Shown here: positions 55,282 to 64,000 of the stretch, in pieces
How the letters are laid out: each line of letters opens with the position of its first letter
How positions within the stretch are numbered: the stretch's first letter is position 1
Assembly (NCBI RefSeq): GCF_007828215.1
Contig: NZ_VIUE01000024.1
Coordinates: 2,830-66,829 of the forward strand
From: Pseudomonas sp. SJZ074
Lineage (GTDB): Bacteria > Pseudomonadota > Gammaproteobacteria > Pseudomonadales > Pseudomonadaceae
Direction of reading: 5' to 3'
DNA length: 64,000 bases
Notes under the pieces: generated by a model
What the model was told of the DNA's origin: nothing
What the model saw: the letters and a program-made list of their open reading frames with translations, nothing else
Databases searched by the model: none
Translations under genes and position numbers: made by a program

Positions 55282-55350
55282 CCTTCGCGAGCAAGCCCGC
55301 TCCCACATTTGAAATGCCTTCCTTCTGTGGGAGCGGGCTTGCTCGCGAAG
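55282..55350. repeat. REP doublet after arsB
   Basis: CCTTCGCGAGCAAGCCCGCT at 55282 and the inverted copy TGTGGGAGCGGGCTTGCTCG at 55326, between the convergent arsB and DUF1853 genes. Confidence 0.9.
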
Positions 55351-55374
55351 TCGGCCGCTCAGACGCCGCAAAGC

Positions 55375-56340
55375 TCAACCATTACCCGGCACATCCGGCC
55401 ACGGATCCGCCACCAGGAACACCCGCTCGGCCTCTTCCCACTCACCGCTGGCGTTTTCACTCAGGCGCACCATCAACTGTGCAGGCGCCATCGGGTCCAG
55501 GGCCATTCGCCAGGCGTCCAGTTGCCCGGTATTCCAGGTCTGCTCCGCCGGATAGTGGGCCGGCGCCAGCCAGGCGGCGCGGGGCAGGGGTTGCCAGCGG
55601 CCCGGCGGGCGCTGGGCAATGAACGCCGGCCAGTCGCGTTGGCGCAGCCAACTGCCGCGCAGATGCCTGGGATGCGCGCCCCCTGGCGGTTCGGCCTGTC
55701 CGGGCCAGGGATAGAGCAGGTAGCCCCCCAGCCACAGCTCGGAGCGGAACCGCTCGAGGCCCGAGGATTCAACGCCCAGTGCCGCCAGGGCTTCACGGCT
55801 CTCCGGGCGCGCCGAGATCGGTAGCTGGTGCTCCCGCAGATGGGTCAGTTTACGGTCGAGCCGGTCGTGGCAGCCCGGACCAAGCCACTGCGCGGGGTCG
55901 CGGCCGTCACCCTGCTGCGGCCCCAGGTACAGCTTGATCGCCAGTTCCAGATGATGGATGCCATCCTTATCGCGCAGCAGCAGGTCGAGTTCACCCAGGG
56001 TCTGGCCGTCGCGGCGGATCGGCAGGTTCGCGGCAATCAGCTCGATGCCCGGCGCATGCCGCACAGCAAATTGCCATAACCGTTCGTAATAGAGGCCCAG
56101 GCGTTGGGTCCGGCCCTGGGACAGCCAGTGCAGCAGCGGGTAACTGTCGCGGTCCAGCTGTTGCAGCCAATGTTCCAGTTGGTGGGGATGCTGCACCCAA
56201 TCGCTGCCGGTCAGGGGATGACGTTGGGGCCAGGGCGCGTCGATGAGCATCGGTGGGGCGAGTATCACCCACGCAAGATCGCGCACCTCGGGGTGGCGCA
56301 AGCGGCGGGGCAGGTCCAGCAGTTCGGGAAACAGGATCAT
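55375..56340 (-). CDS. DUF1853 family protein (nuclease-like fold)
   Basis: 321 aa, start MILFPELLDLPRRLRHPEVR. The central segment GELDLLLRDKDGIHHLELAI followed by KLYLG has the E...D...E-x-K pattern of PD-(D/E)XK nuclease-like folds, a feature of DUF1853. No biochemical function is established that I know of. It diverges from nadK with 103 bp between starts, a conserved arrangement in pseudomonads. Confidence 0.88.
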   Translation of the reverse strand: MILFPELLDLPRRLRHPEVRDLAWVILAPPMLIDAPWPQRHPLTGSDWVQHPHQLEHWLQQLDRDSYPLLHWLSQGRTQRLGLYYERLWQFAVRHAPGIELIAANLPIRRDGQTLGELDLLLRDKDGIHHLELAIKLYLGPQQGDGRDPAQWLGPGCHDRLDRKLTHLREHQLPISARPESREALAALGVESSGLERFRSELWLGGYLLYPWPGQAEPPGGAHPRHLRGSWLRQRDWPAFIAQRPPGRWQPLPRAAWLAPAHYPAEQTWNTGQLDAWRMALDPMAPAQLMVRLSENASGEWEEAERVFLVADPWPDVPGNG

Positions 56341-56443
56341 TTTGCGAGCATAGCCTTTAGGGAAGGCTTAAAGCATTTTGTCTATGGGCCGCTTTCGCCC
56401 ATAATCGGGTTTTTCGCCCGCCGCAGACCCTCGCAGGAGCCCC

Positions 56444-57334
56444 ATGGAGCAATTTCGCAATATCGGCATCATCGGTCGCCTGGGCAGTTCGCAGGTCCTG
56501 GATACCGTTCGCCGCCTCAAACGGTTTCTCCTGGAGCGACACCTGCATGTGATCCTCGAAGATACCATCGCCGAAGTCCTGCCGGGGCATGGCCTGCAGA
56601 CGTCGTCGCGCAAGATGCTCGGTGAAGTCTGCGACATGGTCATTGTGGTCGGTGGCGACGGCAGCCTGCTGGGGGCCGCCAGGGCCCTGGCGCGGCACAA
56701 CATTCCGGTGTTGGGGATCAACCGAGGCAGCCTCGGTTTCCTCACCGACATCCGCCCCGATGAGCTGGAAACCAAAGTGGCCGAGGTGCTCGACGGCCAT
56801 TATCTGGTGGAAAACCGCTTTCTGCTACAAGCCGAGGTCCGCCGTCATGCCGAGGCCATCGGCCAGGGCGACGCCCTCAACGACGTGGTGCTGCATCCCG
56901 GCAAATCCACGCGCATGATCGAATTCGAGTTGTACATCGACGGTCAGTTCGTCTGCAGCCAGAAGGCCGACGGCCTGATCGTCGCCACGCCCACCGGCTC
57001 CACCGCCTACGCGCTGTCCGCCGGTGGCCCGATCATGCATCCCAAGCTCGACGCTATTGTGATTGTGCCCATGTACCCCCATACCTTGTCTGGGCGACCT
57101 ATCGTGGTCGATGGCAACAGTGAGCTGAAAATCGTCGTGTCCAAGGATATGCAGATCTACCCGCAAGTGTCCTGCGATGGCCAGAACCATTTCACCTGCG
57201 CGCCGGGCGACACCATCACCGTCAGCAAGAAGGCGCAGAAGCTGCGCCTGATCCATCCTCTGGATCACAATTACTACGAAGTCTGCCGGACCAAGCTCGG
57301 CTGGGGCAGTCGATTGGGAGGTAGAGGCGACTGA
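56444..57334 (+). CDS. nadK: NAD kinase
   Basis: 296 aa. The GGDG motif is VVGGDGSLLGAAR; NRGSLGFLTDI, GDALNDVVLH and DGLIVATPTGSTAYALSAGG are the other family blocks. It phosphorylates NAD to NADP using ATP. The stop overlaps the next start by one base (TGATG), so translation of the phosphoesterase gene is probably coupled. Confidence 0.97.
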   Translation: MEQFRNIGIIGRLGSSQVLDTVRRLKRFLLERHLHVILEDTIAEVLPGHGLQTSSRKMLGEVCDMVIVVGGDGSLLGAARALARHNIPVLGINRGSLGFLTDIRPDELETKVAEVLDGHYLVENRFLLQAEVRRHAEAIGQGDALNDVVLHPGKSTRMIEFELYIDGQFVCSQKADGLIVATPTGSTAYALSAGGPIMHPKLDAIVIVPMYPHTLSGRPIVVDGNSELKIVVSKDMQIYPQVSCDGQNHFTCAPGDTITVSKKAQKLRLIHPLDHNYYEVCRTKLGWGSRLGGRGD

Positions 57335-58305
57335 TGCTCGATCCTGCGCGCAGTTACGATCTGATCGGTGACGTGCACGGATGCGCCCTGACCCTGGAAC
57401 ACCTGCTGGACCGACTCGGTTACCACAAGCAGGGCGGGGTCTGGCGGCATCCGTCGCGCATGGCTGTATTCCTGGGCGATATCATCGACCGTGGGCCGCG
57501 GATCCGCGAGGCGTTGCACATCGTCCACGACATGGTCGTGGCCGGCCAGGCGTTGTGCATCATGGGCAACCACGAGTTCAACGCCCTGGGCTGGAGCACG
57601 CCGGCACCGCCCGGCAGCGGCCAGCGCCATGTGCGCGAACACACGCCGCGCCATGCCCGCCTGCTCAAGGAAACCCTGACCCAGTTCGAGCAATACCCTG
57701 GCGAATGGCATGACTTCCTCCAGTGGTTCTATGAACTGCCGCTGTTCGTCGATGCCGGTCGCTTCCGGGTGGTGCACGCCTGCTGGGATGCCGGCTTGAT
57801 AGAACCGTTGCGGGGCCTGTTCCCGGATGGTCGGGTCGACGAACCCTTCCTCCAGGCTTCGGCGCAGGCGGGCAGTTTCGCCTGCACGGTGTTCGATCGC
57901 TTGCTGCGCGGCACCGACATGCGCCTGCCCCACGGCATGACCCTGACCGGGGGCGATGGCCTGACCCGTTCGTTCTTTCGCACCAAGTTCTGGGAGGACG
58001 ATCCGAAAACCTACGGGGACATCGTGTTCCAGCCCGATGCCTTGCCCGAGCCGGTGGCCCGCAGGCCGCTATCCCCGGATGAAAAGAACAACCTGCTGCG
58101 CTATGGTGCCGATGAGCCACTACTGTTTGTCGGTCACTACTGGCGCAGCGGAAAACCCGCGCCGATCCGCGCGAACCTGGCCTGCCTGGACTACAGTGCG
58201 GTGCTCTACGGCAAATTGGCCGCCTATCGCCTGGACCAGGAAACCCAGCTGGACCCGCATAAATTCGTCTGGGTCGATGTGGAGCGTCCGGAGATGGTGA
58301 AATGA
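57334..58305 (+). CDS. Metallophosphoesterase (PrpE/ApaH-like)
   Basis: 323 aa. The calcineurin-like signature is complete: YDLIGDVHGC, FLGDIIDRGP, IMGNHEFNAL, with VVHACWD and FVGHYW toward the C-terminus. Relatives hydrolyse diadenosine polyphosphates or phosphoprotein/RNA 5' ends; the substrate is not clear. It sits in a translationally coupled run: a 1-bp overlap with nadK and a 4-bp overlap with the rhomboid gene. Confidence 0.9.
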   Translation: MLDPARSYDLIGDVHGCALTLEHLLDRLGYHKQGGVWRHPSRMAVFLGDIIDRGPRIREALHIVHDMVVAGQALCIMGNHEFNALGWSTPAPPGSGQRHVREHTPRHARLLKETLTQFEQYPGEWHDFLQWFYELPLFVDAGRFRVVHACWDAGLIEPLRGLFPDGRVDEPFLQASAQAGSFACTVFDRLLRGTDMRLPHGMTLTGGDGLTRSFFRTKFWEDDPKTYGDIVFQPDALPEPVARRPLSPDEKNNLLRYGADEPLLFVGHYWRSGKPAPIRANLACLDYSAVLYGKLAAYRLDQETQLDPHKFVWVDVERPEMVK

Positions 58306-59174
58306 ACCTTGTCGCGGTGTTGCGCCTGCCTTTGGCGGTGGACCTGAGCGGTTTCGTCAAGCTCCTGCAGCGCATGCAAGTGCCTCACCGCGTCAGCGAA
58401 GAGGCGGGCGAGCAGGTGCTCTGGGTGCCGGACGAAATCGGTGAAGACGTGCGCTCCCTGTACGCGCGTTTTCCGGTAGGCGATCCGGAGCAGACGTTGG
58501 AGCTTCCAACCATGGGCACCGACACGCGACGGCCCGGGGTCGTCGAACAACTGATCCGAAGCCCCGTCACCGCCCTGGTATTGCTGCTGAGTCTGATAGT
58601 CAGCGCCGTGACCCTGCTGGGCGATAATCTCCAGGTGTTGCGATGGCTGACCTTCCTGGAATTTCGTGTGGTCGGTGACTACATCCAGTTCTCGCCCCTG
58701 GCCGACAGCCTGGCGGCAGGGCAGTGGTGGCGCCTGGTGACGCCGATGCTGATTCACTTCGGCTTCCTGCACATCGCCATGAATGGCATGTGGTACTGGG
58801 AGCTGGGGCGGCGGATCGAAGCGCGCCAGGGCAGCATCAACCTGCTCGGGCTGACGCTGCTGTTCAGCCTCGTGTCCAACTTCGTTCAGTATGCTGTCAG
58901 CGGCGCGACGCTGTTCGGTGGCTTGTCAGGTGTGTTGTACGGCCTGCTGGGCCACTGCTGGATCTATCAACTGCTGGCGCCGAACCCGGCCTATCACTTG
59001 CCCCGTGGGGTCCTGGTGATGATGCTGGTATGGCTGGCGCTGTGCCTGTCCGGGCTGGTCTCGATGATCGGTTTCGGCGAAATCGCCAACGGCGCTCATG
59101 TCGGCGGCCTGCTCGTCGGCTGCTTCACGGGCTTGTTGGGCGGGCTCTTCGCTCGCCGTAAAATGCTCCGGTAA
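58302..59174 (+). CDS. Rhomboid-family intramembrane serine protease (GlpG-like)
   Basis: 290 aa. An N-terminal cytoplasmic domain (~1-85) is followed by about six helices. The active-site serine is in FGGLSGVLYGLLGH and the histidine in NGAHVGGLLVG; the HFGFLHIAMNGMWYWELG loop is also conserved. It cleaves transmembrane segments inside the membrane. Its ATG overlaps the stop of the phosphoesterase gene by 4 bp. Confidence 0.93.
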   Translation: MNLVAVLRLPLAVDLSGFVKLLQRMQVPHRVSEEAGEQVLWVPDEIGEDVRSLYARFPVGDPEQTLELPTMGTDTRRPGVVEQLIRSPVTALVLLLSLIVSAVTLLGDNLQVLRWLTFLEFRVVGDYIQFSPLADSLAAGQWWRLVTPMLIHFGFLHIAMNGMWYWELGRRIEARQGSINLLGLTLLFSLVSNFVQYAVSGATLFGGLSGVLYGLLGHCWIYQLLAPNPAYHLPRGVLVMMLVWLALCLSGLVSMIGFGEIANGAHVGGLLVGCFTGLLGGLFARRKMLR

Positions 59175-59245
59175 TGACACGAATGCCCCGGTAGTCAGCT
59201 TTACCTTTTTCATTATTGACACTTTAACGAACGCGCGGAGACCCC

Positions 59246-59506
59246 ATGTCCTCGTTCAACGAAATGATCCAGAACATCACCCCCGACATCTACAGGAGCC
59301 TGAAGCTGGCCGTGGAAATCGGCAAATGGGCCGATGGCAACAAGCTCACCGCCGAACAACGCGAGTTGTCGTTGCAGGCGATGATCGCCTGGGAAATCCA
59401 GAACCTGCCCGAAGAAGAGCGCACCGGTTACATGGGCCCCCAGGAGTGCCAGTCGAAATCGATCGAAGTGCCGAACATCCTGTTCAAGTCGGATGCCATC
59501 CATTGA
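59246..59506 (+). CDS. DUF1315 family protein (YeaC-like)
   Basis: 86 aa. MSSFNEMIQNITPDIYRSLK and KLAVEIGKWADGNKLTAEQR are characteristic of the YeaC/DUF1315 family, whose function is not known. It is small, acidic and probably cytoplasmic. Its TGA overlaps the proposed TTG start of the DUF2797 gene. Confidence 0.9.
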   Translation: MSSFNEMIQNITPDIYRSLKLAVEIGKWADGNKLTAEQRELSLQAMIAWEIQNLPEEERTGYMGPQECQSKSIEVPNILFKSDAIH

Positions 59507-60339
59507 TCGAGATCGGCCGCGGTGCAATCAGCAAGATGTCGGCACGCCTGGACGGGCCGACCGTTCAATATGCCTTTCGCCTGGGTGATGTCGAGGTGCC
59601 AGTCAACCCGTTGATCGGCAGCACGGTGCGCCTGGAGTTTCTCGGTGCGATCCACTGCAGTCACTGTGGACGCCGGACCAAGACCAGTTTCAGCCAGGGT
59701 TATTGCTACCCCTGCATGACCAAACTGGCGCAGTGCGATGTGTGCATCATGAGCCCCGAGCGCTGCCATTTCGACGCGGGTACCTGTCGCGAGCCGGCGT
59801 GGGGTGAGCAGTTCTGCATGACCGATCATGTGGTGTACCTGGCCAACTCCTCGGGCGTGAAAGTCGGGATCACCCGCGCCACGCAACTACCGACTCGCTG
59901 GCTGGACCAGGGCGCGAGCCAGGCATTGCCGATCCTGCGGGTGGCCACGCGCCAACAGTCGGGGTTCGTCGAAGACCTGTTCCGCAGCCAGGTGGCGGAC
60001 AAGACCAACTGGCGTGCCTTGCTCAAGGGCGATGCGGTGGCGATTGACCTGCCGAAGATCCGCGACGCGTTGTTTGAAAGTTGCGCCCAGGGATTGCAGG
60101 GCTTGCAGGAACGATTCGGCCTGCAGGCGATCCAGACCATAGCGGACGTCGAACCGCTCGAGATCCGTTACCCGGTGGAGCAATACCCGGCCAAGATCGT
60201 CAGCTTCAACCTGGACAAGGACCCGATTGCCGAAGGCACACTGCTGGGGATCAAGGGCCAGTACCTGATTTTCGACACCGGCGTGATCAACATTCGTAAA
60301 TACACGGCTTACCAGCTCGCCGTGCATCAGCATCAGTAG
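59503..60339 (+). CDS. DUF2797 family zinc-finger-like protein
   Basis: 278 aa if started at the TTG at 59503, which reads MIEIGRGAISKMSARLDGP and matches the usual family start; the first ATG (59536) would remove 11 residues. It contains many paired cysteines between ~50 and 110 (CSHCGRRTKTSF, YCYPCMTKLAQCDVC, CHFDAGTCREPAWGEQFC), likely two zinc sites. Next comes the conserved VYLANSSGVKVGITR segment, which resembles a GIY-YIG-like strand pattern. Function unknown. It overlaps DUF1315 by 4 bp and precedes pepN by 13 bp. Confidence 0.85.
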   Translation: MIEIGRGAISKMSARLDGPTVQYAFRLGDVEVPVNPLIGSTVRLEFLGAIHCSHCGRRTKTSFSQGYCYPCMTKLAQCDVCIMSPERCHFDAGTCREPAWGEQFCMTDHVVYLANSSGVKVGITRATQLPTRWLDQGASQALPILRVATRQQSGFVEDLFRSQVADKTNWRALLKGDAVAIDLPKIRDALFESCAQGLQGLQERFGLQAIQTIADVEPLEIRYPVEQYPAKIVSFNLDKDPIAEGTLLGIKGQYLIFDTGVINIRKYTAYQLAVHQHQ

Positions 60340-60352
60340 AAGGATTCGACCC

Positions 60353-63010
60353 ATGCGCACCGAACAACCGAAGATGATCTACCTGAAGGACTATCAGGCC
60401 CCCGAGTACCTGATCGACGAGACACACCTGACCTTCGAGTTGTTCGAGGACCACAGCCTGGTCCATGCGCAACTGGTGATGCGTCGTAACCCCGAGCGGG
60501 GTGCCGGGCTGCCGCCGCTGGTGCTCGACGGGCAACATCTGGAGCTGGTCTCGATCAAGCTCGACGACACCGACCTGGCGTCGGGCGACTACCAGTTGGA
60601 CGACAGCCACCTGACCTTGCAGCCCAAGACCCAGGCCTTCACGGTCGACACCACGGTGCGGATCCACCCGGAAACCAACACCGCCCTGGAGGGCCTGTAC
60701 AAGTCCGGCGGCATGTTCTGCACCCAGTGCGAGGCCGAGGGTTTCCGCAAGATCACCTACTACCTCGACCGTCCGGACGTCATGAGCAAGTTCACCACCA
60801 CCGTGGTGGCCGAGCAGCACAGCTATCCGGTGCTGCTGTCCAACGGCAACCCGATTGCCAGCGGCCCCGGCGAAGACGGCCGGCACTGGGTGACCTGGGA
60901 AGACCCGTTCAAGAAGCCTGCCTATCTGTTCGCCCTGGTGGCGGGTGACCTGTGGTGCGTCGAAGACACCTTCACCACCATGACCGAACGCAGCGTGGCG
61001 CTGCGCATTTACGTCGAGCCGGAAAACATCGACAAATGCCAGCACGCCATGACCAGCCTGAAGAAGTCCATGCGCTGGGACGAGGAGGTGTACGGCCGTG
61101 AGTACGACCTGGATATCTTCATGATCGTCGCGGTCAACGACTTCAACATGGGCGCCATGGAGAACAAAGGCCTCAATATCTTCAACTCCAGCGCGGTACT
61201 GGCCCGCGCCGAGACCGCCACCGACGCCGCGCACCAGCGGGTCGAGGCCATCGTCGCCCACGAATATTTCCATAACTGGTCGGGCAACCGCGTGACCTGC
61301 CGCGACTGGTTCCAGCTGTCGCTCAAGGAAGGCTTCACGGTGTTCCGTGACGCCGGGTTCTCGGCCGACATGAACTCCGCCACCGTCAAACGCATCCAGG
61401 ACGTGGCCTACCTGCGTACCCACCAGTTCGCCGAAGACGCCGGCCCCATGGCCCATCCGGTGCGCCCGGACAGCTTCATCGAGATTTCCAACTTCTACAC
61501 CCTGACTGTGTACGAAAAGGGCTCGGAAGTGGTCGGCATGATCCACACCCTGTTGGGCCCTGAAGGCTTTCGCAAGGGCAGCGATCTCTACTTCCAGCGC
61601 CACGACGGCCAGGCCGTGACCTGCGACGATTTCGTCAAGGCCATGGAAGATGCCAACGGTGTCGACCTGACCCAGTTCAAGCGCTGGTACAGCCAGGCCG
61701 GTACGCCACGGCTGGCGGTCAGCGAATCCTACGATGCCGCCGCCAAGACCTATAGCCTGACCTTCCGCCAGAGCTGCCCGCCGACTCCGGACAAGGCGGA
61801 AAAACTGCCGTTCGTGATTCCCGTCGAGCTGGGCCTGCTGGACAGCCAGGGGGCCGAGATCCCGTTGCGCCTGAGCGGCGAAGCGGCGGCAAACGGCACG
61901 TCCCGAGTGATCTCGGTGACCGAAGCCGAGCAGACCTTCACTTTCGTCGACATCGTCGAAAAACCGCTGCCGTCTTTGCTGCGTGGCTTCTCGGCGCCGG
62001 TGAAGCTGAGCTTCCCGTATGACCGCGACCAATTGATGTTCCTGATGCAGCACGACAGCGACGGCTTCAACCGCTGGGATGCCGGCCAGCAACTGTCCGT
62101 GCAGGTGTTGCAGGAACTGATTGCCCAGCATCAGCAAGGCGCGAGCCTGGTACTGGACCCGCGTCTGATGACTGCCTTGCGCACGGTGCTGTCGGACGAA
62201 TCCCTGGATCAGGCCATGGTCGCGGAAATGCTCTCGCTGCCAAGCGAAGCCTATCTGACGGAAATCAGCGAAGTGGCCGATGTCGAGGCGATCCATGCCG
62301 CCCGTGAGTTCGCCCGCCAGCAATTGGCCGACAACCTGTTCGAAGCTCTGTGGCTGCGCTACGAGGCCAACCGCGACTTGTCGAAGCGCACGCCGTATGT
62401 GGCCGAAGCCGAGCATTTTGCCCGCCGTGCATTGCAGAACATCGCCTTGTCGTACCTGATGCTGACCGACAAGCCCGAAGTGCTGAGCGCGACCCTGGAG
62501 CAGTTCGACAGCGCCGACAACATGACCGAACGCCTCACGGCCCTGGCGGTGTTGGTCAATTCGCCATTCGAAACCGAGAAGGCCCGGGCGCTGGAAGTAT
62601 TCGCGGAGAACTTCAAGGGTAACCCGCTGGTCATGGACCAGTGGTTCAGCGTCCAGGCCGGCAGCCCGTTGCCGGGTGGCCTGGCGCGGGTCAAGGCGCT
62701 GATGGAGCACCCGGCGTTCAACATCAAGAACCCGAACAAGGTGCGGGCACTGATCGGTGCGTTCGCCGGGCAGAACCTGATCAACTTCCATGCCGCCGAC
62801 GGCTCGGGTTACCGCTTCCTGGCGGACCTGGTCATCCAGCTCAACGGCTTCAACCCGCAGATCGCCTCGCGACAACTGGCGCCGCTGACCCGCTGGCGCA
62901 AATACGACAACGCCCGCCAGGCGCTGATGAAAGCCGAGCTTGAGCGCATCCTGGCGTCCGGCGCGCTGTCCAGCGATGTGTTCGAGGTGGTGAGCAAGAG
63001 CCTGGCTTGA
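60353..63010 (+). CDS. pepN: Aminopeptidase N
   Basis: 885 aa, M1 zinc metallopeptidase. The exopeptidase motif is NMGAMENKGLNIF; the zinc site is VAHEYFHNWSGN with the third ligand in LSLKEGFTVF. The N-terminal beta domain, catalytic domain, and C-terminal helical domain (DUF3458-type, ~440-885) are in normal order. It removes N-terminal residues during cytosolic peptide breakdown. It is the last gene of a compact run beginning at nadK, with a hairpin downstream. Confidence 0.97.
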   Translation: MRTEQPKMIYLKDYQAPEYLIDETHLTFELFEDHSLVHAQLVMRRNPERGAGLPPLVLDGQHLELVSIKLDDTDLASGDYQLDDSHLTLQPKTQAFTVDTTVRIHPETNTALEGLYKSGGMFCTQCEAEGFRKITYYLDRPDVMSKFTTTVVAEQHSYPVLLSNGNPIASGPGEDGRHWVTWEDPFKKPAYLFALVAGDLWCVEDTFTTMTERSVALRIYVEPENIDKCQHAMTSLKKSMRWDEEVYGREYDLDIFMIVAVNDFNMGAMENKGLNIFNSSAVLARAETATDAAHQRVEAIVAHEYFHNWSGNRVTCRDWFQLSLKEGFTVFRDAGFSADMNSATVKRIQDVAYLRTHQFAEDAGPMAHPVRPDSFIEISNFYTLTVYEKGSEVVGMIHTLLGPEGFRKGSDLYFQRHDGQAVTCDDFVKAMEDANGVDLTQFKRWYSQAGTPRLAVSESYDAAAKTYSLTFRQSCPPTPDKAEKLPFVIPVELGLLDSQGAEIPLRLSGEAAANGTSRVISVTEAEQTFTFVDIVEKPLPSLLRGFSAPVKLSFPYDRDQLMFLMQHDSDGFNRWDAGQQLSVQVLQELIAQHQQGASLVLDPRLMTALRTVLSDESLDQAMVAEMLSLPSEAYLTEISEVADVEAIHAAREFARQQLADNLFEALWLRYEANRDLSKRTPYVAEAEHFARRALQNIALSYLMLTDKPEVLSATLEQFDSADNMTERLTALAVLVNSPFETEKARALEVFAENFKGNPLVMDQWFSVQAGSPLPGGLARVKALMEHPAFNIKNPNKVRALIGAFAGQNLINFHAADGSGYRFLADLVIQLNGFNPQIASRQLAPLTRWRKYDNARQALMKAELERILASGALSSDVFEVVSKSLA

Positions 63011-63018
63011 GGTTGATG

Positions 63019-63050
63019 CCGCGGTTTGTCTTTTAGACCGCGGTGCCTTT
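63019..63050 (+). terminator. Probable terminator of pepN
   Basis: CCGCGGT and ACCGCGG around a loop of about 11 bases form a stem 9 bp after the pepN stop, followed by the weak T-rich TGCCTTTATT. Confidence 0.6.
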
Positions 63051-63051
63051 A

Positions 63052-63142
63052 TTCGCGAGCAAGCCCGCTCCCACAGGAGCTGTGGTGTGCACGAGCTTTG
63101 TGTCCGCCGCAGATCCCTGTGGGAGCGGGCTTGCTCGCGAAT
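63052..63142. repeat. REP doublet
   Basis: TTCGCGAGCAAGCCCGCTCC at 63052 and the inverted copy TGTGGGAGCGGGCTTGCTCG at 63119, downstream of pepN. Confidence 0.9.
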
Positions 63143-63389
63143 GGAGCAACATCGATCTACCTTTGGAATACAGCCATCACCCCACCGAATACCCCGCCAT
63201 TCACCCCCTGCGCCAACCCCCCTGGTTAACAAAAGATAACGCGGCGTCGATTGTCAGGCCTTCTGAAAGCCCGATAGGATAGGTCAGCTTCCGAAGTGGC
63301 TCTAGATTGCAGGTTTGCGCCCCGATCGAGCTGCCTACGGCGCCCTGAAAGGCCGTATGGCCGAACAATAATAATGGGGGAAAAGGTCT

Positions 63390-64000
63390 ATGAACGAGCC
63401 TGTCATGGCCGTGGGTCGCGCCCGCCAGCCTGTGCTGCGGCGAGTCGCGTTGCTGGTCTCGGCGCTCTCGCTGCTGGGCTCTGTTGTGTTGTCGGCGCCG
63501 GCGCTGGCCGTTGCAGCCACGACAACCGACGTCATCTATGCGGTCGAATCGGCCAAGGCCAGCAAGACCCTGATGCTCGACGTGGCCCACGCCGGCCAGC
63601 GCCTGGTAGCCGTCGGTGATCGTGGGCACATTGTCTATTCGGACGACCAGGGCAACACCTGGACCCAGGCCAAGGTGCCGACCCGCCAACTGCTTACCGC
63701 CGTATTCTTCGTCGATGACAAACACGGCTGGGCCGTGGGGCACGACGCGCAGATCCTCGCCAGTGAAGACGGCGGCAGCACCTGGACCCGGCAATACGAA
63801 GACCTCACCCGTGAAGCGCCGTTGCTGGACGTCTGGTTCAAGGACGCCAGCCAGGGGTTCGCCGTGGGTGCCTACGGTGCGTTGCTCGAAACCACCGACG
63901 GTGGCAAGCACTGGGAAGACGCCAGTGACCGTCTCGACAACGAAGACCAGTTCCACCTCAACGCCATCACCGCGGTAAAGGATGCCGGGCTGTTCATCGT
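63390..64000 (+). CDS. YCF48-like / BNR-repeat exported protein (partial, 3' end outside the window)
   Basis: The frame from the ATG at 63390 is open to the window edge (203 codons). It starts MNEPVMAVGRARQPVLRRVA, a signal peptide with a hydrophobic core LLVSALSLLGSVVLSAPALA. The mature part has BNR-type beta-propeller repeats: SDDQGNTWTQ, SEDGGSTWTRQ and TTDGGKHWED, with GWAVGHDAQILA and GFAVGAYGALLET between them, as in photosystem II assembly factor YCF48 relatives. In pseudomonads such genes commonly precede an MMPL/RND transporter gene; that would lie beyond the window. Confidence 0.85.
   Translation, partial: MNEPVMAVGRARQPVLRRVALLVSALSLLGSVVLSAPALAVAATTTDVIYAVESAKASKTLMLDVAHAGQRLVAVGDRGHIVYSDDQGNTWTQAKVPTRQLLTAVFFVDDKHGWAVGHDAQILASEDGGSTWTRQYEDLTREAPLLDVWFKDASQGFAVGAYGALLETTDGGKHWEDASDRLDNEDQFHLNAITAVKDAGLFI

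Noticed and set aside
60287..63232. 981-codon leftward open frame opposite pepN
   Set aside because: Antisense shadow of pepN and neighbouring repeats; no ribosome-binding site or domain.

Overview
The window is chromosomal DNA of a fluorescent Pseudomonas (P. fluorescens-like). The evidence is high GC, very dense genes, dispersed Pseudomonas REP palindromes (GTGGGAGCGGGCTTGC type), and housekeeping blocks in an order I recall from P. aeruginosa (acnB; fabI-npp/yej-mltD-gloB-methyltransferase-rnhA-dnaQ; DUF1853-nadK-phosphoesterase-rhomboid-DUF1315-DUF2797-pepN). No tRNA, rRNA, CRISPR array, prophage or intact transposase gene is visible.

Region 1 (1-19.8 kb) is a complete type VI secretion system (T6SS) in two divergent operons that start around 11983-12206. 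Leftward: tssB, tssC, hcp, tssE, tssF, tssG, clpV, an unrecognised 161-aa gene, vgrG and a MORN/YwqK-like gene. Rightward: tssJ, tssK, tssL, tssM, tssA. All 13 core Tss components are present. The order resembles the P. aeruginosa H3 cluster as I remember it. No PAAR, Fha/PpkA/PppA or sigma-54 activator gene is inside, and no effector is recognisable unless it is the 161-aa protein.

Region 2 (19.8-34.6 kb) holds mixed core genes: a D-2-hydroxyacid dehydrogenase, a serine-type amino-acid transporter, aconitase B (acnB), a DUF1289 protein, a universal stress protein, miaE, a GFA-fold protein, the ada-alkA alkylation-repair pair, trkH, a LysE exporter with an AraC regulator, and fabI. Region 3 (34.6-48.6 kb) has the NppA1A2BCD/Yej peptide importer with two tandem binding proteins, just upstream of fabI. 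Then come mltD, gloB, a methyltransferase, rnhA, dnaQ, and convergent GNAT and LysR genes.

Region 4 (48.6-55.3 kb) is the most accessory part. It has an FMN reductase, then a 970-aa Ig-like repeat protein whose C-terminal module has different codon use. Copies of a repeat carrying a perfect 22-bp palindrome flank that gene. Next are a possible structured leader followed by a DUF6124 gene, then a decayed arsR directly before an intact arsB. Region 5 (55.3-64 kb) is conserved: DUF1853, nadK, a phosphoesterase, a rhomboid protease, DUF1315, DUF2797, pepN, and the start of a YCF48-like exported protein cut by the window end.

Two families of dispersed palindromes occupy most gene ends: the classical REP (GTGGGAGCGGGC...) and a second one (GTGGCGAGGGGAT...).
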